From Microvenator marinus (GTDB lineage Bacteria > Myxococcota_A > Bradymonadia > Bradymonadales > Bradymonadaceae): a DNA stretch of 64,000 bases. Location of the stretch: NCBI RefSeq assembly GCF_007993755.1, contig NZ_CP042467.1:4178001-4242000 (forward strand), written 5' to 3'. The notes below the pieces were generated by a model. The model had not been told where the DNA came from, made no database searches, and saw nothing but the letters and a program-made list of their open reading frames with translations. Position 1 is the first letter of the stretch. Each line of letters begins with the position of its first letter. A program made the position numbers and the translations under genes. Below are positions 26,477 to 35,458 of this stretch, in pieces.

Positions 26477-27721
26477 TCAGTCGTAGGCACATCGAAAGCC
26501 AACGTCGGCACGTAGCGTGCCGGCATCCATTTCGGTCTTTGCGGTCGTCCTTAGGTCAAACGGGGAAGATGCCCATGAGCCACCGCGCACATGACCCTTT
26601 ATCGGGTCATCTCCCTGAACCCACTCAAAGACATTCCCAGCCAGGTCAAAATGTCCGAAGGGCCCCTTGCCGTCTTCGATCGCTGCGGGTGGTGCCGACC
26701 ATTCAAACCCATCGATCTTGCCAGGAATCGGGGTCTGGACCACGTCGGTCTCACCCCAATTTGCCGCGTCGGGCACCCACGAGTCTCCCCAGGGAAAGAG
26801 TCGGCTCGTATCGGATCGCGCGGCCTTCTCCCACTCTTCGTGGGTGGGGAGGCGCCCATCTGCAAACTTACAGTAGGCCTCGGCATCCTCGCGTTTCAAA
26901 CACACCGCGGGCATCTGGGGTTCTTGCAAGGACTTCGGCACGCGAATGCCCACCTGCAGTCCCTGGCTCGTGTAGACCTTGCAATCCTTGAAGTTGACAG
27001 CGCTGCACTTTCCAGCGCTTACGCAGGCGTCGTAACGCTTGAACGTGACTTCGTGCGTATCGAGCTTGAAGGCCTTCAGCTCCACCGTCTCTTCTGGGAA
27101 TTCACCCTTGAGCAGCTTTGACTCTTCGCACGCGTCTTCGTCTTCCTGGACCCGAAAACAGCTCATCAAGATAAAGGCGCGGACTTGCTCGCCGAGACCT
27201 TTGACGAATGGACCCGCAGAAACCGCGACGACTGTGTTATCCGCGCGCAGTTGAACGCTTTCCTCGTCCTTGGATGCCACGTAATAGGTGAGGAGGCCCA
27301 CTGCTGTGAGGCTGATAATCCAAAGGGCACCCAACAACCATTTGTTGGTCTCTTTTTCTTCTTCGGGGATCGCGTAAAGTCCGCTCGCGTAAGAGGGCGA
27401 GGGGTCGGCCGCATAGGCTTCGTGAGCGCGCACCGTGGGGGCTTCTTCGCCCTCGGTATTTTCTACGGCCGAGAGCCCTTCGAGCACGGTTGGGCTGTCT
27501 TCAAACCCGTTTGCTGCATTGACCGCAATGCGCTCCGGCTCAGTGTCTACACCGCGTTCCACGCGTTTAGACCTGCGCACTTGCTCCCGCGATATCAAAG
27601 GAAATCCTTCCCTCGATGTGCCGGGCCGATTGAGTCGATAGCCACAATTCTCACAGAAGGGCGCGCCTTCTTCGTTGGGCGTATTGCACTCCGGGCATGT
27701 GTTTTTCTTGAGGCCTTCCAC
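26477..27721 (-). CDS. Membrane-anchored formylglycine-generating-enzyme-like protein with zinc ribbon
   Basis: 414 residues from GTG 27721. Residues 9-26 form a zinc ribbon (CPEC and CENC). Residues 30-125 are acidic and low complexity, a single membrane helix spans about 128-148 (WLLGALWIISLTAVGLLTYYV core), and the rest is an FGE-sulfatase/SUMF1 domain: RLPTHEEWEKAARS, FPWGDSW, FDLAGNVFEWVQGD, VRGGSW and terminal VGFRCAYD. True FGEs oxidise a sulfatase Cys to formylglycine; many bacterial homologues have other or no known activity. No sulfatase gene is in the window. The ribbon would be cytoplasmic and the FGE domain periplasmic. Confidence 0.85.
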   Translation of the reverse strand: MEGLKKNTCPECNTPNEEGAPFCENCGYRLNRPGTSREGFPLISREQVRRSKRVERGVDTEPERIAVNAANGFEDSPTVLEGLSAVENTEGEEAPTVRAHEAYAADPSPSYASGLYAIPEEEKETNKWLLGALWIISLTAVGLLTYYVASKDEESVQLRADNTVVAVSAGPFVKGLGEQVRAFILMSCFRVQEDEDACEESKLLKGEFPEETVELKAFKLDTHEVTFKRYDACVSAGKCSAVNFKDCKVYTSQGLQVGIRVPKSLQEPQMPAVCLKREDAEAYCKFADGRLPTHEEWEKAARSDTSRLFPWGDSWVPDAANWGETDVVQTPIPGKIDGFEWSAPPAAIEDGKGPFGHFDLAGNVFEWVQGDDPIKGHVRGGSWASSPFDLRTTAKTEMDAGTLRADVGFRCAYD

Positions 27722-27805
27722 GGGTGTTGCGTATCCGAAATGGGTGCACTAACATGCCCGACCACTCGATGGTCAAGGCTTCGCGCCTTTTTGGGGCGCT
27801 GCCCA

Positions 27806-27833
27806 TTTCAATCACGAAAATGGTGTGTATACA
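27806..27833 (+). promoter_or_regulatory. Possible sigma70 promoter of the 27863 lipoprotein gene
   Basis: TTTCAA at 27806-27811 and TATACA at 27828-27833 are 16 bp apart in the gap between divergent genes, about 30 bp before the start codon. The -35 is weak. Confidence 0.35.
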
Positions 27834-27862
27834 AGGCTCAACACACCGACACGGAAGGTCTT

Positions 27863-28462
27863 ATGAAATTGAAATACTGGTTACTACTCTCTATTGGCCT
27901 CTTGATGGCGCCAGCTTGTGAAAAGAAGGAAGCCCCTGCGCCTGAAGCTGCCGAAGAAAAGGCTGAAGAACCAGCCGAGGCAAAAGCCGAAGAAAAAGCG
28001 CCAGAGGCTGAAGAGGCTAACGAAGATGACGGCGGAAACTGGGTTGAAGCCTCAAAGTACGGCGTGAAATTCCGCGTCCCAGCCGAGTGGAAAGTGACCG
28101 AGACCGATGAAGCCGTGTCGGCTACCGCCGAAGACGGAAGCATCACGATTATCCTCGTGGGCACAGGCAGCGAAGCTGTTTTCGAGACCGCCATGGCGAG
28201 CATTAGCCAGGAAGTGAAGTTCACTGAAATGAAGACCGAAAAGTCTTCGATGGCAGTCATCAATGGCCTCGCAGGTTTCCAAGGTGCGGGCTCGGCGGTG
28301 CTTGAGCTCGAGAGCGGCCCTCAAGAGTTCCAATTCCTCGGCTACGCGCTTCGCGTCAACCAAGAGAATGCCATCGCCGTCATGGTCTTCGCTGAAGCCG
28401 AGATGTACGAGGCGCGCAAAGAAGAGCTCGAAGGCATCATCAAGACTGTGCAGAAGTCCTGA
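27863..28462 (+). CDS. Lipoprotein with Glu/Ala-rich linker, function unknown
   Basis: 199 residues from ATG 27863 (GGAAGG upstream). A lipoprotein signal (LLLSIGLLMAPAC, Cys about 19) precedes roughly 40 residues of Glu/Ala/Pro repeats (EAAEEKAEEPAEAKAEEKA). The C-terminal domain starts KYGVKFRVPAEWKVTE and alternates strands and helices, like small envelope domains related to PsbP-type or DUF1795-type folds; that assignment is tentative. The stop TGA is directly followed by the GTG of the next gene, so the two are probably translated together. A longer upstream-open ORF covering the FGE-like gene is rejected. Confidence 0.75.
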   Translation: MKLKYWLLLSIGLLMAPACEKKEAPAPEAAEEKAEEPAEAKAEEKAPEAEEANEDDGGNWVEASKYGVKFRVPAEWKVTETDEAVSATAEDGSITIILVGTGSEAVFETAMASISQEVKFTEMKTEKSSMAVINGLAGFQGAGSAVLELESGPQEFQFLGYALRVNQENAIAVMVFAEAEMYEARKEELEGIIKTVQKS

Positions 28463-29077
28463 GTGCAAGAACCCGTCTTTATCTCCTACCGCACTGAAAC
28501 CACCGAACCGAGGCGAGGTTGGCTTGGTGACGGGCTTCGGTTTGTTTCGCGAAAACCTCTCTTGAGCGGGCTCGTCATCGGTATCAGTGCCAATGTTTTG
28601 GCCTTGATCCGAGCACCTGGGGTGGTCGAAAGCGCCCCTGTCGAAGCCGCGGTTCTAGGCCTCGGCGTCTTGCTCGTCATCACTGGTCTGTTTTCCAGAA
28701 TGGGGCCCTTTTTCGCTCTGCTCGCCGTGGTTCGTTTCGATGTGGTGCGTGCGCTGACCTATGACGGGCACCTGCTTCAATGGATGGAAGGCGAGACGGT
28801 GCGTGTAGCGATTCAGAACCCCAAATTTGGCCTCTTTGCGACCCCGCCTCCGCCTGAGGTTCTCGAAGACGCCCGCGCGCGCTCTCAGCCTTGGGATGTG
28901 AATTTTGTGGCGTGGGACGAGGACCGCGAGGCTCTGCTCACCATCGAGACGAAGCTGAGCGCCGAAGAGGCCGCAGGTCTTCGCCCCGCAGACCCAGAAT
29001 TCACCGAGTCACCCGACGAAACTCTCCCTCCTCATGTGCTCGCTCCCTTCTTGTTGATCGCCAGAAACAAGGCCTGA
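28463..29077 (+). CDS. Membrane protein of unknown function
   Basis: 204 residues from a GTG that abuts the previous stop. Two or three hydrophobic helices lie in the first half (LLSGLVIGISANVLALI, AVLGLGVLLVITGLF, PFFALLAVV); the second half is soluble and acidic with Pro-rich PPPPEVLEDARARS. I do not recognise the family. Coupling to the lipoprotein gene suggests a joint envelope role. A perfect 14-bp palindrome begins at its stop codon. Confidence 0.65.
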   Translation: MQEPVFISYRTETTEPRRGWLGDGLRFVSRKPLLSGLVIGISANVLALIRAPGVVESAPVEAAVLGLGVLLVITGLFSRMGPFFALLAVVRFDVVRALTYDGHLLQWMEGETVRVAIQNPKFGLFATPPPPEVLEDARARSQPWDVNFVAWDEDREALLTIETKLSAEEAAGLRPADPEFTESPDETLPPHVLAPFLLIARNKA

Positions 29078-29161
29078 TCGGATCCGATCGCACCCCCGCC
29101 AGATCGGGATCTGACGCATTTTCAGGGTCTTCGAGCGATCCGACCTTCCGGACCCCCGCCA
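29076..29161. repeat. GATC-rich palindromes and repeated GATCCGA...ACCCCCGCCA block
   Basis: A perfect palindrome GATCGGATCCGATC covers 29076-29089. AGATCGGGATCT at 29101-29112 is a second dyad. The decamer ACCCCCGCCA occurs at 29092-29101 and 29152-29161, each preceded by GATCCGA (29081 and 29137). The block lies between genes. It could be an operator, a terminator-like element or a remnant of a dispersed repeat. No T-tract follows the palindrome. Confidence 0.5.
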
Positions 29162-29242
29162 AAACCACTCTTTATTCACAATTTCTTGATCGAGACTTAG
29201 CCCGATCTAAGGTCAGGAGAGTTGACCCTCGTTGGAATGTTT

Positions 29243-29911
29243 ATGTCACAGTGGTTCCTTATCGACCAAAATGGTCGCCGTCCTATCCAGAAATCTCCGG
29301 ATTTTTGGTCCGAGTTTGAATATCAGCAAGACGAGATCTGGCCTGATTTTGCCGAGCTTGTGCTCATGGCTAAGCTCGAGCATATCCACATGGCCCTTCA
29401 GACCTGGGCCACCACGGTTGGGATGAAGGTCCAAGATGTGACCGAGGCCCCAGACGCCTGGGATTCGGCGGTCTTGATCGCCCGGAACGGCTCGTCCTAC
29501 TGCCTCTTTGAGTTCCCCTCGGACGATGATTTTGCGCTGATTCACGCGGAGTCTGCCGAGCTCATCGCGGGTCTATTGTCCTGCCATGCAGCGTTCTTCG
29601 GAGCCGAAGAGAGCACCGGGTTGGTCTTCGTAAATACCTACGATTTAGGCCAGATCGACGTCTCTTGGTACGACTCGGTAGAACCAGGCCCGAGTTTCGC
29701 GCGCGTTTTCCACAAGAACGGTTCGTGTACCGAAGAAGACCCCAGAGCCTACGCCCTAGAACGCATGGACATGCCCGCCACCAGCCCCTTGCTCGACCGC
29801 TACGCCTTCGTGGAGACCATGCTCAGTGGACTCGGCCTTGAGGAAGTCCGTCCAGGTATCGATCTTTCCAAGGTGGTCAGTGCTTTGCGTTTCACCCCCG
29901 TGGAGGACTGA
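29243..29911 (+). CDS. Hypothetical protein
   Basis: 222 residues from ATG 29243 (GGA six bases upstream); TTG 29222 and ATG 29237 are alternatives, and an AGGAG at 29215 sits too close to the former. It begins SQWFLIDQNGRRPIQKSPDFW and is acidic with mixed alpha/beta character and no signal peptide or membrane helix. No catalytic motif is recognised. The last 156 bp lie antisense to the 3' end of comEC. Codon use of the unshared part looks like its neighbours, so I take it as real. Confidence 0.6.
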   Translation: MSQWFLIDQNGRRPIQKSPDFWSEFEYQQDEIWPDFAELVLMAKLEHIHMALQTWATTVGMKVQDVTEAPDAWDSAVLIARNGSSYCLFEFPSDDDFALIHAESAELIAGLLSCHAAFFGAEESTGLVFVNTYDLGQIDVSWYDSVEPGPSFARVFHKNGSCTEEDPRAYALERMDMPATSPLLDRYAFVETMLSGLGLEEVRPGIDLSKVVSALRFTPVED

Positions 29912-32251
29912 GAGCCGTTGCGGCTCCATCACCAACCTGAGCGTGCCAGATTGATGCGTATGAAAGTCCTGAACGCCGCGTAGCCAGTAGCGCAAAAGGA
30001 CCTGTGGTCGTGGGTGCGAGAAGGCATTGTTCACGCCTGCCGAACTCATCGCTGCGCGCGGAAAAACGGCGTCCAAGAGAGCGTTCGAACTCGATGTGTG
30101 CGAGCCGTGATGGGGCATCTTTAGGAAGTCGAACCTCGACGCGTGTTCGAGCACCCACCACGATTCCCCAGCGAACTCCAAATCCCCGGTGAGTAGCACC
30201 CTGAAATCGTAGGCTTGAGCCTCGATCACGATGCTCCGGTCATTCTTGTGCTCCAGGTCAGCCGGTGGCGCTCGCGCGACCAGCTTTAGCGCGCCCGCCC
30301 TGTGCTCCCAAGTGTCGGCTAAGCGCAGGATCTCTCCGCCGTACCTTCGCGTCAGCTCGACCAAGTCTTGCGTAAACGCGTCTTGCTCAGCCTCGTGAAT
30401 CATCAAGGCCTTGACCTCCATGAGCTCAATCACGGCTGGGGCGCCTCCTCGGTGGTCTAGGTCAGCATGAGTAATCATAAAGACATCGAGGTGTTCCACA
30501 CCGATTTGTCTCAGATAGGGCACGACCTGCGCGCGCCCAGGATCGCGCCCGTAGAGCTTGCCTCCGGCGTCGATGAGCATCGTAAACTCCGGCGTACGGA
30601 TTAACGCGGAGTCACCCTGACCAACGTCTAGAAAGTCGATGTTCACATGCTCCACGCGGTGTACCTGGTTTGAAACCCACGCCCCGATAGAGAAGGTGAA
30701 AGCCGCCAAGAGAAGCGCCGGCCACCTGCATCTCGAGACCAAGAGAATCGCTGCGCCTGCCGTCAGCAGGAGGGTAGGGCCGAGCGGGAGCGCCCCGGGA
30801 ACCCAATTCCACGAGCTCATCCTCGCCGCGGCCAAGAGCGGCTCCACACCCAAGACCAGGGGGTGGACGGAGAACCCCATCAACCAAGCGCCTCCCAACG
30901 GCCAAATGGATGAGAGCGCTTGGCCCACCAGCATCAGCGGGAAGACAAGCGATCCAACGAGCGGCACCACGACCAGGTTCAACGGGATCGACCACCACGA
31001 GAAGAACCCAAAATGCGCGACGAGCGGCGCAAGAGTGGCCACCGACGCGGCCAGAGAGATGCCTACAAAGAGCCCAAATGCCTTGAGCCGTTTCGTGGGC
31101 TTTGTGTCCAGGCGTCTCGATTCTAAGAATGAGGGCCGATAGTGGTTGAAGAGGAGGATTCCAAACGTTGCGCAAAAGCTCAGTTGGAAGCCGATGTCCA
31201 TGGATGCGGTGGGTTCGAGCACCAAGACGAGCAAGGCTGCTGACCCAATCAAATGAAATGGGCAAATCTTTCGAATCCGCAATGATGCTGCGCCGAGCAT
31301 AAACACCCCGACGCTCGCTCTCTGAGCGGAGACGGGCGCCCCTACGAAGACTACGTACGAAAGGCATGCAAGGCACACAAACGCAGCTGCGAGAGGTTTT
31401 GCGCCCACACGCCTTGAAAGAATCGTAGAGCGACGGATGAGGCCCACGAAGACGAACCAAGCGAGCCCGGCTACTACGCCAAAATGAAGGCCTGAGATCG
31501 CAAGGATATGAGAGGTTCCGGTATCCGCATAAGCCTGCATGACGCGGTCATCCATCCATGCCTTGTTGCCTGTGGTGAGAGCCACCACAAGTCCTGCCCA
31601 CGGCGACTCGAGTGAGTTCACAATGCGCCGCTCCGTGTCGAATCGACGCGCCGAAATGACACGCGCAAAGAGGTCAAGTGGGCCAGGTTGATCACTTAAG
31701 GCCACCCACTCCTTGATCACTCCTCTGCCAACCACACCTCGTCTGTGCATGAGCGCGCGATAGTCAGTAGCCCACGGCGTGGAAGGTCTGAGGAAATCTT
31801 GCATGACCCCACAAGCTCGAACTCTCATGCCGGGTTCCGGCCCTTCATGTGTGTGGATTTCCCCCGTTTCATCGGATCTAAAAACGAGGCGCCATTCACC
31901 ATGCTGATCCCGCAAATTCGCCACGTATCCATAGGCTGTTTGACGCACCTGTCCGTTTATCTCGCCTTCCAAGCAGGTCTCCCATTTTTGGTGCAGCATC
32001 GAACGTACCGGGGCGGCGCCAACGTCCCGCTGGTCCGCGAGATTTAAGCTAATCATTGCCCCCAAAATCCCCACGAAAGCCGGTGCGAGTTGCCGGACTT
32101 TTTCGACCCTACACGCCGCGCCAAGTGCAGTGATTGCGAGGGCTGACGCTACCCAGGCATAGTCCGGCCCGGGCGGCATTCGAACGAACACCACAGACGA
32201 GAACACCCAGGCGGCACAGAATTGTACCCATGGCATGGAGTACCAACGCAA
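29756..32251 (-). CDS. comEC: ComEC/Rec2 DNA internalisation channel
   Basis: 831 residues. I place the start at TTG 32251 because AAGGAGGAGGAGG lies just upstream; the open frame continues to an ATG at 32374 without a ribosome site. In order: a short soluble N-terminus with two helices, an OB-like domain, the Competence membrane domain (HILAISGLHFGVVAGL is diagnostic, then APVSAQRASVGV) with many helices, and a C-terminal metallo-beta-lactamase-like domain (FLDVGQGDSALI, THADLDHRGGA, MPHHGSHTSS). ComEC carries single-stranded DNA across the inner membrane in natural transformation. The last 52 codons overlap the neighbour antisense, giving a tail unlike usual ComEC ends. Confidence 0.93.
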   Translation of the reverse strand: MRWYSMPWVQFCAAWVFSSVVFVRMPPGPDYAWVASALAITALGAACRVEKVRQLAPAFVGILGAMISLNLADQRDVGAAPVRSMLHQKWETCLEGEINGQVRQTAYGYVANLRDQHGEWRLVFRSDETGEIHTHEGPEPGMRVRACGVMQDFLRPSTPWATDYRALMHRRGVVGRGVIKEWVALSDQPGPLDLFARVISARRFDTERRIVNSLESPWAGLVVALTTGNKAWMDDRVMQAYADTGTSHILAISGLHFGVVAGLAWFVFVGLIRRSTILSRRVGAKPLAAAFVCLACLSYVVFVGAPVSAQRASVGVFMLGAASLRIRKICPFHLIGSAALLVLVLEPTASMDIGFQLSFCATFGILLFNHYRPSFLESRRLDTKPTKRLKAFGLFVGISLAASVATLAPLVAHFGFFSWWSIPLNLVVVPLVGSLVFPLMLVGQALSSIWPLGGAWLMGFSVHPLVLGVEPLLAAARMSSWNWVPGALPLGPTLLLTAGAAILLVSRCRWPALLLAAFTFSIGAWVSNQVHRVEHVNIDFLDVGQGDSALIRTPEFTMLIDAGGKLYGRDPGRAQVVPYLRQIGVEHLDVFMITHADLDHRGGAPAVIELMEVKALMIHEAEQDAFTQDLVELTRRYGGEILRLADTWEHRAGALKLVARAPPADLEHKNDRSIVIEAQAYDFRVLLTGDLEFAGESWWVLEHASRFDFLKMPHHGSHTSSSNALLDAVFPRAAMSSAGVNNAFSHPRPQVLLRYWLRGVQDFHTHQSGTLRLVMEPQRLSVLHGGETQSTDHLGKIDTWTDFLKAESTEHGLHEGVAVEQGAGGGHVHAF

Positions 32252-32550
32252 ACAGACCTCCTCCTCCTTATTTTCGGACGATTTGCTCAGGTGTTGAGGA
32301 TTTTTTTCACTTTTTCCCACAAGTTTTCCACAGCCCCTGTGGAATCCTCGGTTTGTCCGTTTTTTGTCACACAAATGTAACGGGCTGGGGTGTAGTCTAT
32401 GTTTTTCAACGCCTTACGGGTTTTCTTGCTGCCTCGGATTATGGCAAGGCCGTGTAAAACATGAGGAAACATGCGCATCTGGGCAAAGCCTGTGAAAAAG
32501 ATTGTGGAAAACTTTTTTGACCTAAATTTGCTCTGAATAGGGGATGTGAG
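32252..32550. other. Non-coding gap upstream of secA with DnaA-box-like inverted repeats
   Basis: This stretch holds no convincing gene. TTCCACAG-CCC-CTGTGGAA is a perfect 8-bp inverted repeat at 32326-32344. TTTTCCACA at 32324-32332 differs from the DnaA box TTATCCACA at one base, and its complement TGTGGAAAA recurs at 32503-32511. The second copy is flanked by AT-rich sequence (32491-32530). Runs of T at 32301-32315 and 32511-32518 may bend the DNA. Function is not established. Confidence 0.45.
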
Positions 32551-32578
32551 TTGACGGAAGGGATTCGGTCCCTAATAT
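32551..32578 (+). promoter_or_regulatory. Sigma70 promoter of secA
   Basis: TTGACG at 32551-32556 and TAATAT at 32573-32578, 16 bp apart; both are close to consensus. It lies about 64 bp upstream of the secA start codon. Confidence 0.65.
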
Positions 32579-32641
32579 TGCCCCACCTTTACGTGCGGGT
32601 ACGTGCTATGTGTGCACGGGAAACTCATCGGGACCGATTCC

Positions 32642-35458
32642 ATGCTTAAGATTGTTCAGAAGATTTTTGGTAGCTCTAATGACCGCTTTCTCGCGAAAGT
32701 ACAACCCGATGTCCAGTACATCGCTTCATTGGAGCCTGAACTTCAGAAGCTAAGCGACGAGCAACTCCGGGCCAAAACCGCGGCGTTCAGGACAAAACTC
32801 GATAACGGCGCCAAGCTCGACGATATCCTCCACGAGGCATTCGCCGTGGTCCGTGAGGCCTCGCGCAGAACGCTGCTAATGCGCCATTACGATGTGCAGA
32901 TGATCGGCGGCATGGTGCTCCATCAAGGCAAGATTGCCGAGATGAAGACCGGTGAAGGTAAGACCCTTGTGGCCACCTCTCCGCTTTACCTCAACGCCCT
33001 CGCCGGCAAAGGCGCGCACCTCGTGACGGTCAACGATTACCTCGCCAAACGCGATGCCGAGTGGATGGGAACCATCTACCGCTTCCTTGGGATGACCGTT
33101 GGTACCGTGATTGGGGATATGGACGAGTCGTCCAAAAAGCAGGCTTACGGCTCTGATATCACCTACGGAACGAATAATGAGTTCGGCTTCGATTATCTGC
33201 GCGATAATATGAAGTATGACCTCAACCAGTACGTTCAGCGCGACCCCTTCTTCGCTATTGTCGATGAGGTTGACTCCATTTTGATCGATGAGGCTAGAAC
33301 GCCTCTGATCATCAGCGGTAGCGCCGGTCTCTCCACTGAGTTGCCGGTCAAGGTCAACCAGTTCATTCCGTCACTCAAGAAGGATGAGGACTATCTCGTG
33401 GACGAGGAGCATCGCTCCGTGTCGCTCACAGATATTGGCGTTGAGAAGATCGAAGAGAAGATGAACATTCCGAATCTCTACGATCCGAATAACGTCGAGT
33501 TGGTCCATGCCGTTGTAAAGGCGCTGCAGGCACATACCCTCTATAAGAAAGATGACCGCTATATCGTCAAAGAAGGCGAGGTCATTATTGTGGACGAGTT
33601 CACGGGTCGCCCGATGCCGGGCAGGCGTTGGTCTGACGGCCTCCACCAGGCAGTCGAGGCCAAAGAAGGCCTGAAAGTCCAAGATGAGAATCAAACGCTT
33701 GCGACCGTTACATTCCAGAACTACTTCCGAATGTACGACAAGCTCTCAGGCATGACCGGTACGGCTCTGACTGAGGCCGAAGAATTCCACAAAATCTACG
33801 AGCTCGGCGTGATTGCGGTGCCTACCAATCGCCCGATCCAGCGTATCGACGAAGAAGACGTGGTCTACCGAAGCTACCGCGAAAAGTTCAACGCCATCGT
33901 TGAGCAAATCGTGGAGTGCAACAAGATTGGCCAGCCTGTGCTCGTAGGTACCACCAGCGTTGAGAAGTCGGAGGCGATCTCGGCCGTGCTCAAGAAGCGT
34001 GGAATCGACCACAGTATCCTCAACGCTAAACAACATGGCAAAGAGGCAGGAATTGTGGCTCAGGCTGGTCGTTTTGGTCGCGTGACCATCGCCACCAACA
34101 TGGCCGGTCGTGGTACGGATATCTTGCTCGGCGGAAGTCCTGAAGGACTCGCCGAAGAAGAAGCCGGCGCCCAAGATGTGCCGGTGGAAGCCTGGGGCGA
34201 GCAGAAAGTCGCGTACTATACCGAAGAGTACAAAGAGGCGCTGGCCAAGTACGAAGAGATTTGCGGAGAGGAGCGCGAAAAGGTGCTCGGTGCTGGCGGG
34301 TTGATGATTATTGGCACGGAGCGGCACGAATCGCGCCGAATCGACAACCAGCTTCGTGGTCGCGCTGGTCGCCAGGGTGACGTGGGACGAAGCCGTTTCT
34401 TCCTCTCCTTGGAGGACGACCTGCTCAGGCTTTTTGGTGCAGACCGAATCGCCAAGATCATGGATACCTTGAAGATGGAAGAGGGTGTGCCGATTGAGCA
34501 CCCCATGGTCACGAAAAGCCTCGAAAACGCACAACGAAAAGTTGAAGGCCGTAACTTCGATATTCGCAAGAATATCCTCGAGTACGATGACGTGATGGAC
34601 ACCCAGCGTAAGTCCATCTACGCCCTGCGTAGGAACGTGCTCAAGGGCAAGGACGACAAGGGGCGTGGCGTTCGCGAAATGACACTCGACCTCTTCGAAG
34701 AGATTGCACTCGCGACCCTCGACTCGTACGCATCAAGGGCGCTCCGCCAAGACGAGTGGGACCTTGAAGGGCTTGAAGTGGCTTTGCGCGACGTGTTTGG
34801 CCTTGAGATGACCCTCGACACGACCATCGGAAGAGACGGGCTTGAGCGACAAGTCTGGAAAGAGATTCGAGCCATCTTCCAAGAGAAAGAGGACATGACG
34901 GCTGCTGTGGCCAAAACCCTAAACGAAAGAGCTCAGGCGCAGCAGGCTGAAGTGGATGCTGGCGGCGACTGGGCAGGGGAAGAGGTCAAAGAAGTGACCG
35001 GTCGCGAGATATTCGAAGAGCAGGTACAAAATCAGTTCCTCCGCTCTATCGACCGCTACTGGCGCCAGCACCTCCAGCAGATGGAACAGCTCCGTGACGG
35101 TGTCGGTATGCGTGGTTACGCGCAGAAAGACCCCAAGCAGGAGTACAAGAAAGAGGGCTACAACCTCTTCGTGGCTCTTCTGGCCAATATTAAGACCAGC
35201 GTGGTCCGCTTTGTGTCTCAATTCCAGATTGAGTCGCCCGCATCTCTTGCACCACCTCCGGCCCATAACGTGCCGAAGAAAATCGTTCTCAACCGTCAAG
35301 ATTCGGAGACCGAAGCGGCCGAAGAGGCTCGTAAGTTCCGTCGAGAGCTTCCAAAAATCGGTCGAAACGATCCGTGTCCATGTGGCAGTGGTAAGAAGTA
35401 CAAAAACTGCCATATGAACTCGGAGAAGTCGGAAGAGGATGAAGCTCAAGCCTCATGA
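32642..35458 (+). CDS. secA: Preprotein translocase ATPase SecA
   Basis: 938 residues from ATG 32642 (MLKIVQKIFGSSNDR, the standard SecA opening); an upstream in-frame start at 32603 is not supported. Walker A is MKTGEGKTLVA (about 101-111), the DEAD-like box DEVDSILIDEARTPLIISG starts about 208, and VTIATNMAGRGTDILLGG marks the second RecA domain. The C-terminus has the SEC-C zinc motif NDPCPCGSGKKYKNCH, which binds SecB and phospholipids. SecA drives export of proteins through SecYEG. An insert at about 500-540 is acidic. A near-consensus promoter precedes it, and folB overlaps its stop (ATGA). Confidence 0.98.
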   Translation: MLKIVQKIFGSSNDRFLAKVQPDVQYIASLEPELQKLSDEQLRAKTAAFRTKLDNGAKLDDILHEAFAVVREASRRTLLMRHYDVQMIGGMVLHQGKIAEMKTGEGKTLVATSPLYLNALAGKGAHLVTVNDYLAKRDAEWMGTIYRFLGMTVGTVIGDMDESSKKQAYGSDITYGTNNEFGFDYLRDNMKYDLNQYVQRDPFFAIVDEVDSILIDEARTPLIISGSAGLSTELPVKVNQFIPSLKKDEDYLVDEEHRSVSLTDIGVEKIEEKMNIPNLYDPNNVELVHAVVKALQAHTLYKKDDRYIVKEGEVIIVDEFTGRPMPGRRWSDGLHQAVEAKEGLKVQDENQTLATVTFQNYFRMYDKLSGMTGTALTEAEEFHKIYELGVIAVPTNRPIQRIDEEDVVYRSYREKFNAIVEQIVECNKIGQPVLVGTTSVEKSEAISAVLKKRGIDHSILNAKQHGKEAGIVAQAGRFGRVTIATNMAGRGTDILLGGSPEGLAEEEAGAQDVPVEAWGEQKVAYYTEEYKEALAKYEEICGEEREKVLGAGGLMIIGTERHESRRIDNQLRGRAGRQGDVGRSRFFLSLEDDLLRLFGADRIAKIMDTLKMEEGVPIEHPMVTKSLENAQRKVEGRNFDIRKNILEYDDVMDTQRKSIYALRRNVLKGKDDKGRGVREMTLDLFEEIALATLDSYASRALRQDEWDLEGLEVALRDVFGLEMTLDTTIGRDGLERQVWKEIRAIFQEKEDMTAAVAKTLNERAQAQQAEVDAGGDWAGEEVKEVTGREIFEEQVQNQFLRSIDRYWRQHLQQMEQLRDGVGMRGYAQKDPKQEYKKEGYNLFVALLANIKTSVVRFVSQFQIESPASLAPPPAHNVPKKIVLNRQDSETEAAEEARKFRRELPKIGRNDPCPCGSGKKYKNCHMNSEKSEEDEAQAS

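Noticed and set aside
27185-27862. Upstream extension of the Glu/Ala-rich lipoprotein gene
   Set aside because: It covers the FGE-like gene antisense; the lipoprotein signal at 27863 gives a clear start.
32287-32478. 63-codon minus-strand ORF in the comEC-secA gap
   Set aside because: No ribosome site, crosses the inverted repeats and poly-T stretches, and composition reflects the AT-rich spacer.
32252-32641. Possible chromosomal origin (oriC)
   Set aside because: Only two one-mismatch DnaA-like boxes and a dyad; no dnaA, dnaN or other origin-type neighbours in the window. Kept only as a finding about regulation.
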